Source: Ensifer aridi (GTDB taxonomy: Bacteria; Pseudomonadota; Alphaproteobacteria; Rhizobiales; Rhizobiaceae). Taken from it: a stretch of DNA of 64,000 nucleotides. The notes below the pieces were generated by a model, which was given only the letters and a program-made list of their open reading frames with translations, did no database searches and was not told the origin of the DNA. Numbering within the stretch: position 1 is the stretch's first letter; each line of letters begins with the position of its first letter. The stretch covers positions 450,567 to 514,566 of the forward strand of contig NZ_LUAV01000004.1 of assembly GCF_002078505.1 (NCBI RefSeq). The letters run 5' to 3'. This document shows, piece after piece, positions 36,210 through 46,902 of the stretch. Both the position numbers and the translations under genes were made by a program.

Positions 36210-36266
36210 GCTTTGATGACGGTTGCTTGATGCTTGTTTTACAGCCCGGTGAAGCTTTGATGACAG
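36210..36266 (-). promoter_or_regulatory. Repeated PHO-box-like half-sites upstream of the phytase-like gene
   Basis: The 13-base sequence GCTTTGATGACRG occurs at 36210-36222 and 36254-36266. Read on the minus strand each begins CYGTCATCAAAGC, containing the PhoB half-site CTGTCAT (7/7 at the distal copy, 6/7 at the proximal copy). The copies are exactly 44 bases, or four 11-base PhoB steps, apart, and 45 to 101 bases upstream of the start codon. Confidence 0.4.
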
Positions 36267-36364
36267 CGGGAGCCTACCCGATCCGGCTTATGCACGAACG
36301 TTCAAGATCGTAGCGGCCGGCTTGGCTAACCTCGCTTTCGGATACCAAAAGCGGGCTTCCCATC

Positions 36365-36772
36365 ATGTTTGACACGAAATTTGCAATTGTCCTGCGCGAT
36401 GATCTCGCAGTGTGGCAGAAACTGAACGTCGCCGCCTTCCTGGCGACGGGCATTGCCGGACAGAAACCGGAGATCATTGGCGAGCCATATCGCGACGCCG
36501 CGGGCAATGTCTACAACGCGCTCAGCATTCAGCCGATCGTCGTGCTTTCGACGGACGGTTCGACACTCAGTAACATCCAGCGGCGCGCCCTCGAAAGAAA
36601 GGTCCAGACGTCGATTTACGTCGATCAGATGTTCTCGACCGGCCATGACCACGCGAACCGCGAGGTCTTCGAGCAATTCGGGCCGGATGACGCCGCCGTT
36701 GCCGGCATCGCGATCCATGCGGAAAGGAAAATCGTCGACAAGATCACGAAGGGAGCGAAGCTACACGGCTAA
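36365..36772 (+). CDS. DUF2000 family protein
   Basis: A 135-residue cytoplasmic protein matching the DUF2000 family: MFDTKFAIVLRDDLAVWQKLNVAAFLATG at the start, YRDAAGNVYNALSIQPIVVLSTD, and FSTGHDHANREVF near the end. The fold is related to peptidyl-tRNA hydrolase PTH2, but no activity is established. Its last 29 bases overlap the end of the facing cyclase gene. Confidence 0.82.
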   Translation: MFDTKFAIVLRDDLAVWQKLNVAAFLATGIAGQKPEIIGEPYRDAAGNVYNALSIQPIVVLSTDGSTLSNIQRRALERKVQTSIYVDQMFSTGHDHANREVFEQFGPDDAAVAGIAIHAERKIVDKITKGAKLHG

Positions 36773-37811
36773 CGGAATTTGGCGTTTGTTTCAGCAGGCC
36801 GCCGGCGCATAGCGACAATACCCCGAGCTTCTGGCCTCGACCTTTGAGCTCGTGTTCGCCGAGATCTTCGCTTGTCACGAAGGCGGGCAGGCGCGTACGC
36901 CGTGCCAAGTCGGCCGAGATCAGGACCTGCCGATCGAGCGTTCGGCAGAGACCTTCGAGGCGCGACGTCGTATTCACCGTGTCACCGAAATAGGTGATCT
37001 TGTGCCTGTCGACCCCGATCTCGGCAGCAACGATGGTTCCGCCGTGGAGCGCAGCCCGCAGGCGCGGGATTTCCCCGTAATCCTTGCTCCAGCGGTGGCC
37101 GTCCGTTTCGACCTGGTCGAGGATGTCGAAAACGCAGCGAATACAGGCTGCATCCGCAACCGCGCGGTCGAAAGACCAACTGATGACGGCCGCGTCGCCG
37201 ATATAGTCGTCGATCGACCCGCCGTAGCGCATGACCGGATCGGCCAGCATCGCGAACAGCCTTCCGAGATACTCCTGCATCTTGAGGTCGCCAAAGCGCT
37301 CGGCGAGAGACGTGGAGCCGGCGAGATCGATAAAGAGGAACACGCGCTCCTCCTGCACCGGCTTGCGGTAGCGCCCGGTCAGAAGGCTGAGGAAGACGTC
37401 GCGGCCGAGCAGTTCGCGCACCCTGAGGACGAAGACGATCGGACCGGAGGTCGCAAGCGCGTATAGAAGCACGTTGAGTGACGGCAGCATCGCATCGGCC
37501 CTGCTTTCGCGCAGGAGACCGGTAAGGTGCAACAGGAGCCCGGCGGCCGCGTAGCCGATATTGCCGAAGGTGAGGTAGACGGCCAGGGACGCGAGAAGAA
37601 AGGCCGGCGTCGGCAGGCCGTGTATCCTCCGGTAGAGACGTCGGAAGATAATGTGCCGTTCAAAGGCGAGAATCGGCATGCACATGAAGAGCGCATAGGT
37701 CGCGCCGATCAGACCGCCATCGCCGTAGACCACCCACGCATAGGCGACGCCGCTGCCGGCGACCGCCAGCAGCAACAGAATGACGTCGAGCGTGGAAAAT
37801 CTCCAGCGCAT
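36744..37811 (-). CDS. Membrane-bound class III adenylate/guanylate cyclase
   Basis: A 355-residue protein. Residues about 1-140 hold five or six hydrophobic segments (DVILLLLAVAGSGVAYAWVVYG onward), forming a membrane sensor or anchor. Residues about 160-335 are a class III nucleotide cyclase: the metal-binding aspartates are in FIDLAGSTSLAERFG and GGSIDDYIGDAAVISW, and ITYFGDTVNTTSRLEG is the nucleotide-binding region. It should make cyclic AMP or GMP in response to an unknown signal. Rhizobia carry many such cyclases. It overlaps the DUF2000 gene tail to tail. Confidence 0.88.
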   Translation of the reverse strand: MRWRFSTLDVILLLLAVAGSGVAYAWVVYGDGGLIGATYALFMCMPILAFERHIIFRRLYRRIHGLPTPAFLLASLAVYLTFGNIGYAAAGLLLHLTGLLRESRADAMLPSLNVLLYALATSGPIVFVLRVRELLGRDVFLSLLTGRYRKPVQEERVFLFIDLAGSTSLAERFGDLKMQEYLGRLFAMLADPVMRYGGSIDDYIGDAAVISWSFDRAVADAACIRCVFDILDQVETDGHRWSKDYGEIPRLRAALHGGTIVAAEIGVDRHKITYFGDTVNTTSRLEGLCRTLDRQVLISADLARRTRLPAFVTSEDLGEHELKGRGQKLGVLSLCAGGLLKQTPNSVSRVASLPS

Positions 37812-37975
37812 GTGTGGAAGCCTCGAAACCGGAAAGCATGCAGGACGATCGCGGATCGGACGGCGGTCCGCGATATGTTCAGATAGCTGATTCTGAGCCT
37901 TCGACGTAATCAGCCTTTCGATTCGTCCTGGCTAGAGATCGATTCAGGCGGAAAGTTGTCCAAAGAAGCGCGGCT

Positions 37976-39127
37976 TCAACCGGGGATTTCGATCGCCTCG
38001 ACCTTCTTGCCGACGAAGCGCAGCGCCACCTCTCCGTTGATGAGCTTCAGCGCCGTCTCGCCGAAAAGTTCGCGGCGCCAGCCCTTGAGGGCGGCGACAT
38101 CGGCCTTCTCGCCTTCGGCGGCGATTCGGTCGAGATCGTCGCTGCTGGCGATGATCTTGGCCGCGACGCCTTCCTTTTCGGAAATGAGCTTCAACAGGAC
38201 CTTCAGCAATTCCCCCGCCGCCGCAGCACCCTCCGGCGTATGATTCTGGCGCGGCAGACGCGGCAGTTCGGCTTTCGGTATAGACAGAGCCTCGCCGACG
38301 GCCTCGACCACCGCGGCGCCCGCGCCGGAGCGCTCCCAGCCCTTGGGGATGGTTCTGAGGCGCCCGAGAGCTTCGGCGTCTTTCGGCTGCTGCTGGGCGA
38401 TTTCGTAGATCGCATCGTCCTTGAGAATCCGGCCGCGGGGCACATTGCGCGTGCGCGCCTCCCGCTCGCGCCAGGCAGCCACCTTCTGCAGCACCGCAAG
38501 CTCGATAGGCTTTCTCACGCGCATTTTCAGCCGCTGCCAGGCATTGTCGGGATGCAGGTCGTAGGTCTCCCGGCTTTCAAGGATCGCCATTTCCTCGGCA
38601 AGCCAGGAGGAGCGCCCCTCGCGTTCCAGTTCCTTGGTCAGGTACTGGTAGATGTCCCTTAGATGCGTCACGTCGGCGAGCGCATAGTCGAGCTGCTTGT
38701 CCGTCAGCGGCCGACGGCTCCAGTCGGTGAAGCGCGACGACTTGTCGATCTGCTCGTTCTTGATGCGGTTGACGAGCTGGTCATAGGAAACGCTGTCGCC
38801 GAAGCCGCAGACCATCGCCGCCACCTGCGTGTCGAAGAGGGGATGCGGAATGAGATCACCGAGATGATGGATGATCTCGATGTCCTGGCGGGCGGCATGA
38901 AACACCTTGAGGACATTCGGATCGGCCATGAGGGCGAAGAATGGCGCAAGATCGATCCCCGGCGCCATTGGGTCCACGATGACGGCCATGTCGGGGCTCG
39001 CCATCTGGATCAGGCAGAGTTCCGGCCAGAACGTGGTTTCACGCAGGAATTCTGTGTCGATCGTAATATAGCTTGAGCGGGCCAGCTTTTCGCAGGTGGC
39101 CTCCAGATCTGCTGTCGTTTGAATCAT
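37976..39127 (-). CDS. rnd: Ribonuclease D
   Basis: A 383-residue 3'-5' exoribonuclease for tRNA and structured RNA processing. DEDD motifs: ITIDTEFLRE (about residue 22), VFHAARQDIEIIHHLGDL, and YALADVTHLRDIYQYL with the final tyrosine/aspartate pair. HRDC-type helical domains follow (LQKVAAWREREARTRNVPRGRILKDDAIYEIAQ). Length fits. The start sits after GGTTTAA-rich DNA with only a weak ribosome-binding site. Confidence 0.95.
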   Translation of the reverse strand: MIQTTADLEATCEKLARSSYITIDTEFLRETTFWPELCLIQMASPDMAVIVDPMAPGIDLAPFFALMADPNVLKVFHAARQDIEIIHHLGDLIPHPLFDTQVAAMVCGFGDSVSYDQLVNRIKNEQIDKSSRFTDWSRRPLTDKQLDYALADVTHLRDIYQYLTKELEREGRSSWLAEEMAILESRETYDLHPDNAWQRLKMRVRKPIELAVLQKVAAWREREARTRNVPRGRILKDDAIYEIAQQQPKDAEALGRLRTIPKGWERSGAGAAVVEAVGEALSIPKAELPRLPRQNHTPEGAAAAGELLKVLLKLISEKEGVAAKIIASSDDLDRIAAEGEKADVAALKGWRRELFGETALKLINGEVALRFVGKKVEAIEIPG

Positions 39128-39208
39128 CGGGTTTTAAATCACTGTGGCAAAAATGCGGCTTGAGCCTTCCCGTGTATCGTCTCGCAGCATCTGTCACAAT
39201 CGAAATTG

Positions 39209-40612
39209 TCAGACAATTCTGAAATAAGCAGTCATGCCGGTCTTTTGATGTTCGATGATGTGGCAATGGATCACCCAGTCGCCGGGGTTGTCGGCGACCA
39301 GTGCCACTTCCGCCTGTTCATCCGGCAAGAGGAGGATCGTATCCGTCGGCGGCGGAAGGAAGCTGCGCTTGTTCGAGGCAAGAATGCGGAAGCTCAAGCC
39401 GTGCAGGTGGATCGGATGGGCATGCGGGGTGCGATTGGCGATTTCGAGCACATAGCTTCCTCCAAGCTTCAGTTCTTCGATCGGCGCGACGGGGTCGGAC
39501 GTATCACCCGGCCACGGGGTCTTGTTGATCGCCCAGAACGTGTAGCCGAGCGAGCCGCAAATGGAAGGCGTCGCCTTGTGCTCGGCGGTTGCCGTGAGAT
39601 CGATCGGAATTCGCTTCGCCGCCGAGAGATCGGCCTCGGCCACAGGGTTCGTCGGGAGGGCGACGATATCTCTGAGGTCCCGCTTCAGTGAAGTGCCGAC
39701 TGCCCGTAAGGCCGCGATGGTCCAGGGACTGGAGCCCCGGAAATTGCCGAGCGTGGCGCGCTCGCCCTCGCTTTCCGGCATGCGGATTGCGAGGTCCACG
39801 CGTTGGCCGGGGCCGACCTCCAGCCGGTCGAGCGGGAAGGGGGCGTCGACGGCATTGCCGTCGAGCGCTATAACCGTTGCCGGCGCGCCTGCGAGCCCGA
39901 TCGTGTAGATGCGCGTGACGTCGGTGGCGGCGATTCTTACGCGCACGAGCCCTCCGGCGGGGACGTCATAGACGGGCTCCCGCTGCCAGTTTGCCGTTCT
40001 CACGGTCCCGTAGGTCCCGCCGCGCGCCGCATCGCGCGGCTTGAACGAATCGATGAACTTACCGCCGGCGCCGAGCCGCCAATCGCGCAGATTGAGGACG
40101 ATCTCCGCGTCGAAGGCTGGATCTTCGGGATTCTCGACGACGATTACGCCGGTGAGCCCGCTTCCCACCTGCGTCAGCGTGTTGCAATGCGGATGGTACC
40201 AGAATGTCCCCGCGTCGGGCGGTGTGAAGACATAGTCGAAGTGATCGCCCGGATAAACGTAGGGCTGGGTCATTTCCGGCACGCCGTCCATCGCATTGGG
40301 GATTCGGAGACCGTGCCAGTGGACCGTCGTCGGCTCGTCGAGACGATTGAACAGCCGCGCCGCATAGGCCTCGCCCTTGCGCATCCTCAAGACCGGCGGC
40401 AGGCCAGTGTGGGTTCTTTCACCGAGGCCATAGGTCATCACCTTAGGGGTGACGCCATCGGCCGCGATCTGCGCATCGGTGAACTGCGCGGTCAAGATCT
40501 GCGGATCGGGCGTGGCGCCGGTCTTAGCTGCGACGCTGGCGCCGAGCGCAAATGCGCCGCCAAGCGCGACCGAGCCCTGGAGGAATGTTCGGCGGCGGAG
40601 CATCGGCATCAT
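39209..40612 (-). CDS. Tat-exported multicopper oxidase
   Basis: A 467-residue cupredoxin enzyme. The N-terminus has a twin-arginine signal (RRRTFLQGSVALGGAFALGA), so it is exported folded to the periplasm. All four copper-ligand motifs are present: HWHG, WYHPH, HPIHLHG and HCHIIEHQKTGM, whose last Met suggests the axial ligand of the type 1 copper. It oxidises a substrate (metal ion or phenol) and reduces oxygen to water; the substrate is unknown. It is transcribed in the same direction as the upstream MFS gene, with about 140 bases between them. Confidence 0.92.
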   Translation of the reverse strand: MMPMLRRRTFLQGSVALGGAFALGASVAAKTGATPDPQILTAQFTDAQIAADGVTPKVMTYGLGERTHTGLPPVLRMRKGEAYAARLFNRLDEPTTVHWHGLRIPNAMDGVPEMTQPYVYPGDHFDYVFTPPDAGTFWYHPHCNTLTQVGSGLTGVIVVENPEDPAFDAEIVLNLRDWRLGAGGKFIDSFKPRDAARGGTYGTVRTANWQREPVYDVPAGGLVRVRIAATDVTRIYTIGLAGAPATVIALDGNAVDAPFPLDRLEVGPGQRVDLAIRMPESEGERATLGNFRGSSPWTIAALRAVGTSLKRDLRDIVALPTNPVAEADLSAAKRIPIDLTATAEHKATPSICGSLGYTFWAINKTPWPGDTSDPVAPIEELKLGGSYVLEIANRTPHAHPIHLHGLSFRILASNKRSFLPPPTDTILLLPDEQAEVALVADNPGDWVIHCHIIEHQKTGMTAYFRIV

Positions 40613-40752
40613 GGCGTTTCAATTCCAGTGGGCGGAGCGGAGTCGGCGAAAGGACCCCTAATGGCCTTTCTCCGGGGAAGCGATTGGCCGTTTCTAAACC
40701 TGATTTTTGCTTTCAGCAATTCGGCGCAGCGCATCTTGCCGCAGGCGGAGGG

Positions 40753-41991
40753 TCAGAGTTCCTTCTGTGATTGGCCGCCGCCGGCAAGCTTATTGAAGAA
40801 GGAGGAGGTGCGCAGCAGGTTGCGGAAGGGCATCGAGCGCTCCTGCGCCGGAACGGATGCGCGGGCCGTCATGCGCCGAAGCGTGTAGAGCATGAAGAGG
40901 GCGAGGATCACCGCCGTATAGATGAACAGCGCCTGCGGTCCGAAGATATCGAGCATGAACGAGGCGAAGAGCGGCCCGATGATCGCCCCAAGCGACCAGA
41001 AGAAAAGCATGCCGGCGGAGACAAGTGCGTGCTGGCCCTCCGCCGCGTGATCATTGGCATGCGCCGAACAGAGTGAATAGAGCGGCATTGCGAAGGCGCC
41101 GAAGGCGAAGATGCCGGCGAAGTTCAGCCATTCGTCGTTGCCGGCGCCGAAGGCGAGGAAGAGGCCCGCAAGAAGAGAGCCGAAAGTCGCGACAAGGATG
41201 ATCAGCCGCCGGTCGATCTGGTCCGAATAATGGCCGAGAGGATATTGCAGTACGACGCCGCCTATGATGCCCGCGCTCATGAACGTCGCAATCGCCGTAA
41301 CGGAAAGCCCGATTTCCTGCGCATAGATCGGTCCCAATGAGCGGAAGGCGGCGTTGGTGAGGCCCACGACGATGCAGCCGATTGTCGCGAGTGGCGAGAT
41401 GTTCCAGAGCGCCTTGATGTCGAAGCGGATCGCTTCCGGAGCGACTGGGCTCGAGCGGTCGGCGAACGAGATCGGCACGAGCGAAAGGGTGAGCGCCATC
41501 GCGATGATCGCGAAGAGCTCGAAGCCGCCGATGCCTATTCCGGGGATGAGGTACTGCGCCGCAGTCACCGAGCCGAGATCGACGAGGCGATAGACCGACA
41601 GCGTGCGCGCCCGATTGGCATTGGTGACGCTGGCGTTCAGCCAGCTTTCGACGGTCGCGAAGAGGCTCGCGAAACAGATGCCGGCGACAAGTCGCATCAG
41701 GAACCAGAACCACGGATCGATGAGAAGCACCATGGCGATCGCGGCCGCCGAGGCGATCGCCGCCATCGCCGAGAAGGTGCGGATGTGCCCGATTGCCCGC
41801 AGAATGCGGGTGACGTAGACGCAGCCGATCGCGAAACCGACATTGTAGCCCGCGCCGATGAGGCCGATCAGCGAGGTCGAAAATCCCTCTTCAAGTGCCC
41901 TGAGCGAGATGAAGGTGCCCTGCAGCCCGTTGCCGCCGATGAGGATGCCGGCGGTGATGAGGAGCGGGATGAGCGGGCGAATCTGGGACAT
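40753..41991 (-). CDS. MFS transporter
   Basis: A 412-residue membrane protein with about 12 hydrophobic segments and a central charged loop near ADRSSPVAPEAIRFD. The pattern ATVESWLNASVTNANRARTLSVYRLVDLGSVTAAQYL is characteristic of YcaD-type MFS permeases, which are poorly characterised. Substrate and direction are unknown. I prefer ATG 41991; an ATG four codons upstream is equally possible because neither has a clear ribosome-binding site. Confidence 0.87.
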   Translation of the reverse strand: MSQIRPLIPLLITAGILIGGNGLQGTFISLRALEEGFSTSLIGLIGAGYNVGFAIGCVYVTRILRAIGHIRTFSAMAAIASAAAIAMVLLIDPWFWFLMRLVAGICFASLFATVESWLNASVTNANRARTLSVYRLVDLGSVTAAQYLIPGIGIGGFELFAIIAMALTLSLVPISFADRSSPVAPEAIRFDIKALWNISPLATIGCIVVGLTNAAFRSLGPIYAQEIGLSVTAIATFMSAGIIGGVVLQYPLGHYSDQIDRRLIILVATFGSLLAGLFLAFGAGNDEWLNFAGIFAFGAFAMPLYSLCSAHANDHAAEGQHALVSAGMLFFWSLGAIIGPLFASFMLDIFGPQALFIYTAVILALFMLYTLRRMTARASVPAQERSMPFRNLLRTSSFFNKLAGGGQSQKEL

Positions 41992-42190
41992 GGTAGGAAG
42001 CATCCGATTGCGGCCGCGACTCGCAAGACCTGTGCGGCCCTGATACCCTGTCTAGCGATGGCCGTTCGCGGGGGACAGTCGCGATTTGTGACCCTTTTCG
42101 GTCTTTCTGCGCCCTGCCGGTTGCTTTGGCGGCGAAGGCCGGTGATCTACGGTCCGGATCGGTACTCTTGTCGGCAAACCACGTCGCGGC

Positions 42191-42219
42191 CTTGACAAAA
42201 GCGGCGCATCATGCGCTTT
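42191..42219 (+). promoter_or_regulatory. Possible -35 region of the aspS promoter
   Basis: CTTGACA at 42191-42197 matches the rhizobial -35 box and lies about 100 bases before aspS. The -10 position has no good match; instead a short palindrome GCGCAT-c-ATGCGC covers the spacer. Tentative. Confidence 0.3.
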
Positions 42220-42295
42220 TCCGCCCGACTTTGAACATGCCGCCGTGCGCCGTTTTGCGAGCTGCGCGGCCTTTTTGCAATTCCAGGACTAGATG

Positions 42296-44083
42296 ATGCA
42301 CCGTTACCGCAGCCACACCTGTGCCGCTCTCCGCAAATCGGATGTCGGCTCCACCGTTCGCCTCTCCGGCTGGGTTCACCGCGTCCGCGATCATGGCGGC
42401 GTGCTGTTCATCGACCTGCGCGATCACTATGGCCTGACACAGGTTGTCGCCGATCCGGATTCGCCTGCCTTCAAAATGGCCGAGACAGTCCGCGGCGAGT
42501 GGGTCATCCGCGTCGACGGCATCGTAAAGGCGCGCACCGAAGAGACCGTCAACAAGAACATGCCGACCGGCGAGATCGAGCTCTATGCCCGCGAGATCGA
42601 GACCCTGTCCGCCGCCAAGGAACTGCCGCTACCGGTTTTCGGCGAGCCGGACTATCCGGAAGACGTGCGTCTCAAGTACCGCTTTCTGGATCTCCGCCGC
42701 GAGACGCTGCACAGGAACATCGTCAAGCGCACGGAGATCATCGGCGCCATGCGCGGGCGAATGACGGAGATCGGCTTCACCGAATATACGACGCCGATCC
42801 TGACCGCCTCGTCGCCGGAAGGCGCTCGCGACTTCCTGGTGCCGAGCCGCATTCATCCCGGCAATTTCTACGCGCTGCCGCAGGCGCCGCAGCAGTACAA
42901 GCAGCTTCTGATGGTCGCCGGCTTCGACCGTTATTTCCAGATCGCACCCTGCTTCCGCGATGAGGATCCGCGCGCCGACCGTCTCCCTGGCGAATTCTAC
43001 CAGCTCGACCTCGAGATGAGCTTCGTCGAGCAGGAGGACGTTTGGGACACGATGGAGCCGATGATCCGCTCTATCTTCGTGGATTTCGCCGGCGGGAAGC
43101 CGGTGACGGAAAAGTTCCCGCGCATTTCCTACGATACGGCGATCCGCAAATACGGTTCCGACAAGCCGGATCTCAGAAACCCGATCGAGATGCAGGAAGT
43201 CACCGAGCATTTCGCCGGCTCCGGCTTCAAGGTCTTCGCCAACATGATCGCCTCCAACCCGAGGGTGGAGATCTGGGCGATCCCCGCCAAGACCGGCGGC
43301 TCGCGCGCATTCTGCGACCGCATGAACGCCTGGGCCCAAAGCCAAGGCCAGCCGGGTCTCGGCTACATCTTCTGGCGAAAGGAGGGCGAGAAGCTCGAAG
43401 GCGCTGGTCCGCTCGCCAAGAATATCGGCGAGGAGCGTACCGATGCGATCCGCACGCAGCTTGGTCTCGACGACGGTGACGCCTGCTTCTTCGTCGCCGG
43501 CGAGCCGGCGAAGTTCTACAAATTCGCCGGCGAGGCGCGCACCAGGGCCGGCGAGGAACTGAACCTCGTCGATCGCGACCGCTTCGAACTGTGCTGGATC
43601 GTCGACTTCCCGTTCTATGAATGGAACGAGGAGGAGAAGCGCGTCGACTTTGCCCATAATCCGTTCTCGATGCCGCAGGGTGGCCTCAAAGCGCTGTCCG
43701 GCGACGATCTCCTGTCGATCAAGGCATTCCAATACGACATGGTCTGCAACGGCTTCGAGATTGCCTCGGGCTCTATCCGCAACCAGTCGCCGGAGCTGAT
43801 GGTAAAGGCCTTCGAGAATGTCGGTCTCAGCCAAGCGGACGTCGAAGAACAGTTCGGCGGTCTCTACCGCGCCTTCCAGTACGGTGCCCCGCCGCACGGC
43901 GGCATGGCCTTCGGTATCGACCGCATCGTCATGCTGCTCGTCGGAGCCAAGAACCTGCGCGAGATCTCGCTGTTCCCGATGAACCAGCAAGCCCAGGACC
44001 TGCTAATGGGCGCTCCGTCGCCGGCAACGCCGGCGCAGCTCAGGGAGTTGGCGATCCGTCCGATCCCGCAGAAGAAGGACTGA
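42296..44083 (+). CDS. aspS: Aspartyl-tRNA synthetase
   Basis: A 595-residue class II synthetase that charges tRNA-Asp (and probably tRNA-Asn in this group, the non-discriminating form). The N-terminal OB-fold anticodon domain has [26 protein letters not shown]. Motif 2 is [24 protein letters not shown], motif 3 is [15 protein letters not shown], and the bacterial GAD insertion lies between. ATG 42296 is seven bases after AGGA; the adjacent ATG 42293 is too close. A terminator follows. Confidence 0.97.
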   Translation: MHRYRSHTCAALRKSDVGSTVRLSGWVHRVRDHGGVLFIDLRDHYGLTQVVADPDSPAFKMAETVRGEWVIRVDGIVKARTEETVNKNMPTGEIELYAREIETLSAAKELPLPVFGEPDYPEDVRLKYRFLDLRRETLHRNIVKRTEIIGAMRGRMTEIGFTEYTTPILTASSPEGARDFLVPSRIHPGNFYALPQAPQQYKQLLMVAGFDRYFQIAPCFRDEDPRADRLPGEFYQLDLEMSFVEQEDVWDTMEPMIRSIFVDFAGGKPVTEKFPRISYDTAIRKYGSDKPDLRNPIEMQEVTEHFAGSGFKVFANMIASNPRVEIWAIPAKTGGSRAFCDRMNAWAQSQGQPGLGYIFWRKEGEKLEGAGPLAKNIGEERTDAIRTQLGLDDGDACFFVAGEPAKFYKFAGEARTRAGEELNLVDRDRFELCWIVDFPFYEWNEEEKRVDFAHNPFSMPQGGLKALSGDDLLSIKAFQYDMVCNGFEIASGSIRNQSPELMVKAFENVGLSQADVEEQFGGLYRAFQYGAPPHGGMAFGIDRIVMLLVGAKNLREISLFPMNQQAQDLLMGAPSPATPAQLRELAIRPIPQKKD

Positions 44084-44100
44084 TCTTTTCGAAGGCTATT

Positions 44101-44131
44101 AAAAACCCGGCGATGACCTCGCCGGGTTTTT
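44101..44131 (+). terminator. Rho-independent terminator of aspS
   Basis: AAAAACCCGGCG (44101-44112), a 7-base loop, CGCCGGGTTTTT (44120-44131). A classic strong terminator 17 bases after the aspS stop. Confidence 0.93.
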
Positions 44132-44298
44132 CTTTGGACTCGGGAAGCCGAGCAGGAAGCAATCTCGTCTGCGACCGCTCGTTGCGGGCATGCCCCCCTC
44201 GCATCCCCCGAAAATGTTATTCGATGCTCGCCTTGACAGGGGTGCCTTCAAAGCGTTCCCTTTCTCCGTTGCTCCATGGCAACCTATTGGAGGGAATG

Positions 44299-44679
44299 AT
44301 GGCGAAGAACGTCAAGGACCTGTTGGCGGAGGCAAATAGTGCCGTCCCGAAATTGTCTCCCACCGAAGCCGCCGAGAAGATGCGCTCCGGTGATGTGCTC
44401 ATTGTCGATGTTCGCGATCCGACGGAGGTTCTGCAAACCGGCAAGCTCAAGGGGGCGGTGAACGTTTCGCGAGGGATGCTGGAATTTCGCGCCGACCCGG
44501 AGAGCCAATACCACAATCCCGTATTCCAGAAGGACAAGACGATCCTCTTGCATTGTGCCTCCGGCGGCCGTTCGGCCCTTGCGGGCAAGACGCTTCAGGA
44601 CATGGGCTATACGTCGGTGTTCAACATCGGCGGCTTCAAGGAACTGACCGAAGCGGGTATCGACACGGAACCCGCGTGA
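44299..44679 (+). CDS. Rhodanese-like domain protein
   Basis: A 126-residue single-domain rhodanese. VLIVDVRDPTEV and GAVNVSRGMLEFR lead to the active-site loop LLHCASGGRSALA, with the catalytic cysteine near residue 87, and YTSVFNIGGFKELTEAG closes the fold. Such proteins carry persulfide sulfur; the donor and acceptor are unknown. The start is set by GGAGGG just upstream of ATG 44299. It faces groEL. Confidence 0.88.
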   Translation: MAKNVKDLLAEANSAVPKLSPTEAAEKMRSGDVLIVDVRDPTEVLQTGKLKGAVNVSRGMLEFRADPESQYHNPVFQKDKTILLHCASGGRSALAGKTLQDMGYTSVFNIGGFKELTEAGIDTEPA

Positions 44680-44688
44680 GGGGAGCGC

Positions 44689-44711
44689 CGGGGCGCGAGG
44701 ACCGCGCCCCG
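44689..44711. terminator. Hairpin between convergent rhodanese and groEL genes
   Basis: Perfect 9-bp arms CGGGGCGCG/CGCGCCCCG (44689-44697 and 44703-44711) with a 5-base loop, placed between two stop codons 44 bases apart. Likely bidirectional, without a long T-tract. Confidence 0.7.
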
Positions 44712-44722
44712 TTCAACTACGC

Positions 44723-46462
<1,740 letters not shown>

Positions 46463-46482
46463 CTACGCCGTCGTTTCCAAGT

Positions 46483-46701
46483 TCACTCCTCGTCGTCGTC
46501 GGGCGTCAGGATGTCGATCAACGCCGCGACACGGCCGGCCGGAAGATGGCGGCCCTCGCCGATCAGCGCTTCGTCGTTGTTGACCCAGGCGATCGCTTCG
46601 GCAAGTTCGCTCGCGGTCGCGCCGGTGGCAAGAAGTTCGGCCATCAAAGTTTCGTCGACGGGCCCGAGAATGGCGGTGATATCCGACTGCTTCAGTCCCA
46701 T
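46483..46701 (-). CDS. Small acidic protein upstream of orphan groEL
   Basis: A 72-residue acidic cytoplasmic protein of unknown function, with no signal peptide or cysteines. It has a helical, alanine- and leucine-rich body (ILGPVDETLMAELLATGATASELAEAIAWVNNDEALI) and an acidic tail PDDDEE. AGGAG seven bases before ATG 46701 fixes the start. Its stop lies 131 bases before the groEL ATG on the same strand, in the place where groES would normally be. It is too short and too different in sequence to be GroES. Confidence 0.72.
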   Translation of the reverse strand: MGLKQSDITAILGPVDETLMAELLATGATASELAEAIAWVNNDEALIGEGRHLPAGRVAALIDILTPDDDEE

Positions 46702-46821
46702 GGCGTACTCCTTCCGTTTCATCGGTCGGCAATTGCCCAACTGTCGGCAACCGACGAAGATACATAGGCGGTCGCCTTCAAGCATCAAGCGGGATCATAG
46801 CATCAATCGCCGGGACAAGAA

Positions 46822-46850
46822 AAAACCCGGCGAGAGTGCCGCCGGGTTTT
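46822..46850 (-). terminator. Rho-independent terminator of the large secreted protein gene
   Basis: Arms AAAACCCGGC/GCCGGGTTTT (46822-46831 and 46841-46850) with a 9-base loop, continuing into TTTTTTT on the minus strand. It closes the gene ending at 46903 and isolates the small gene and groEL from it. Confidence 0.87.
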
Positions 46851-46902
46851 GAATTCGAGGGGGGGGCCTGCACGGCCGCACCTGTTCTATGCCTCGCGAA
46901 TG

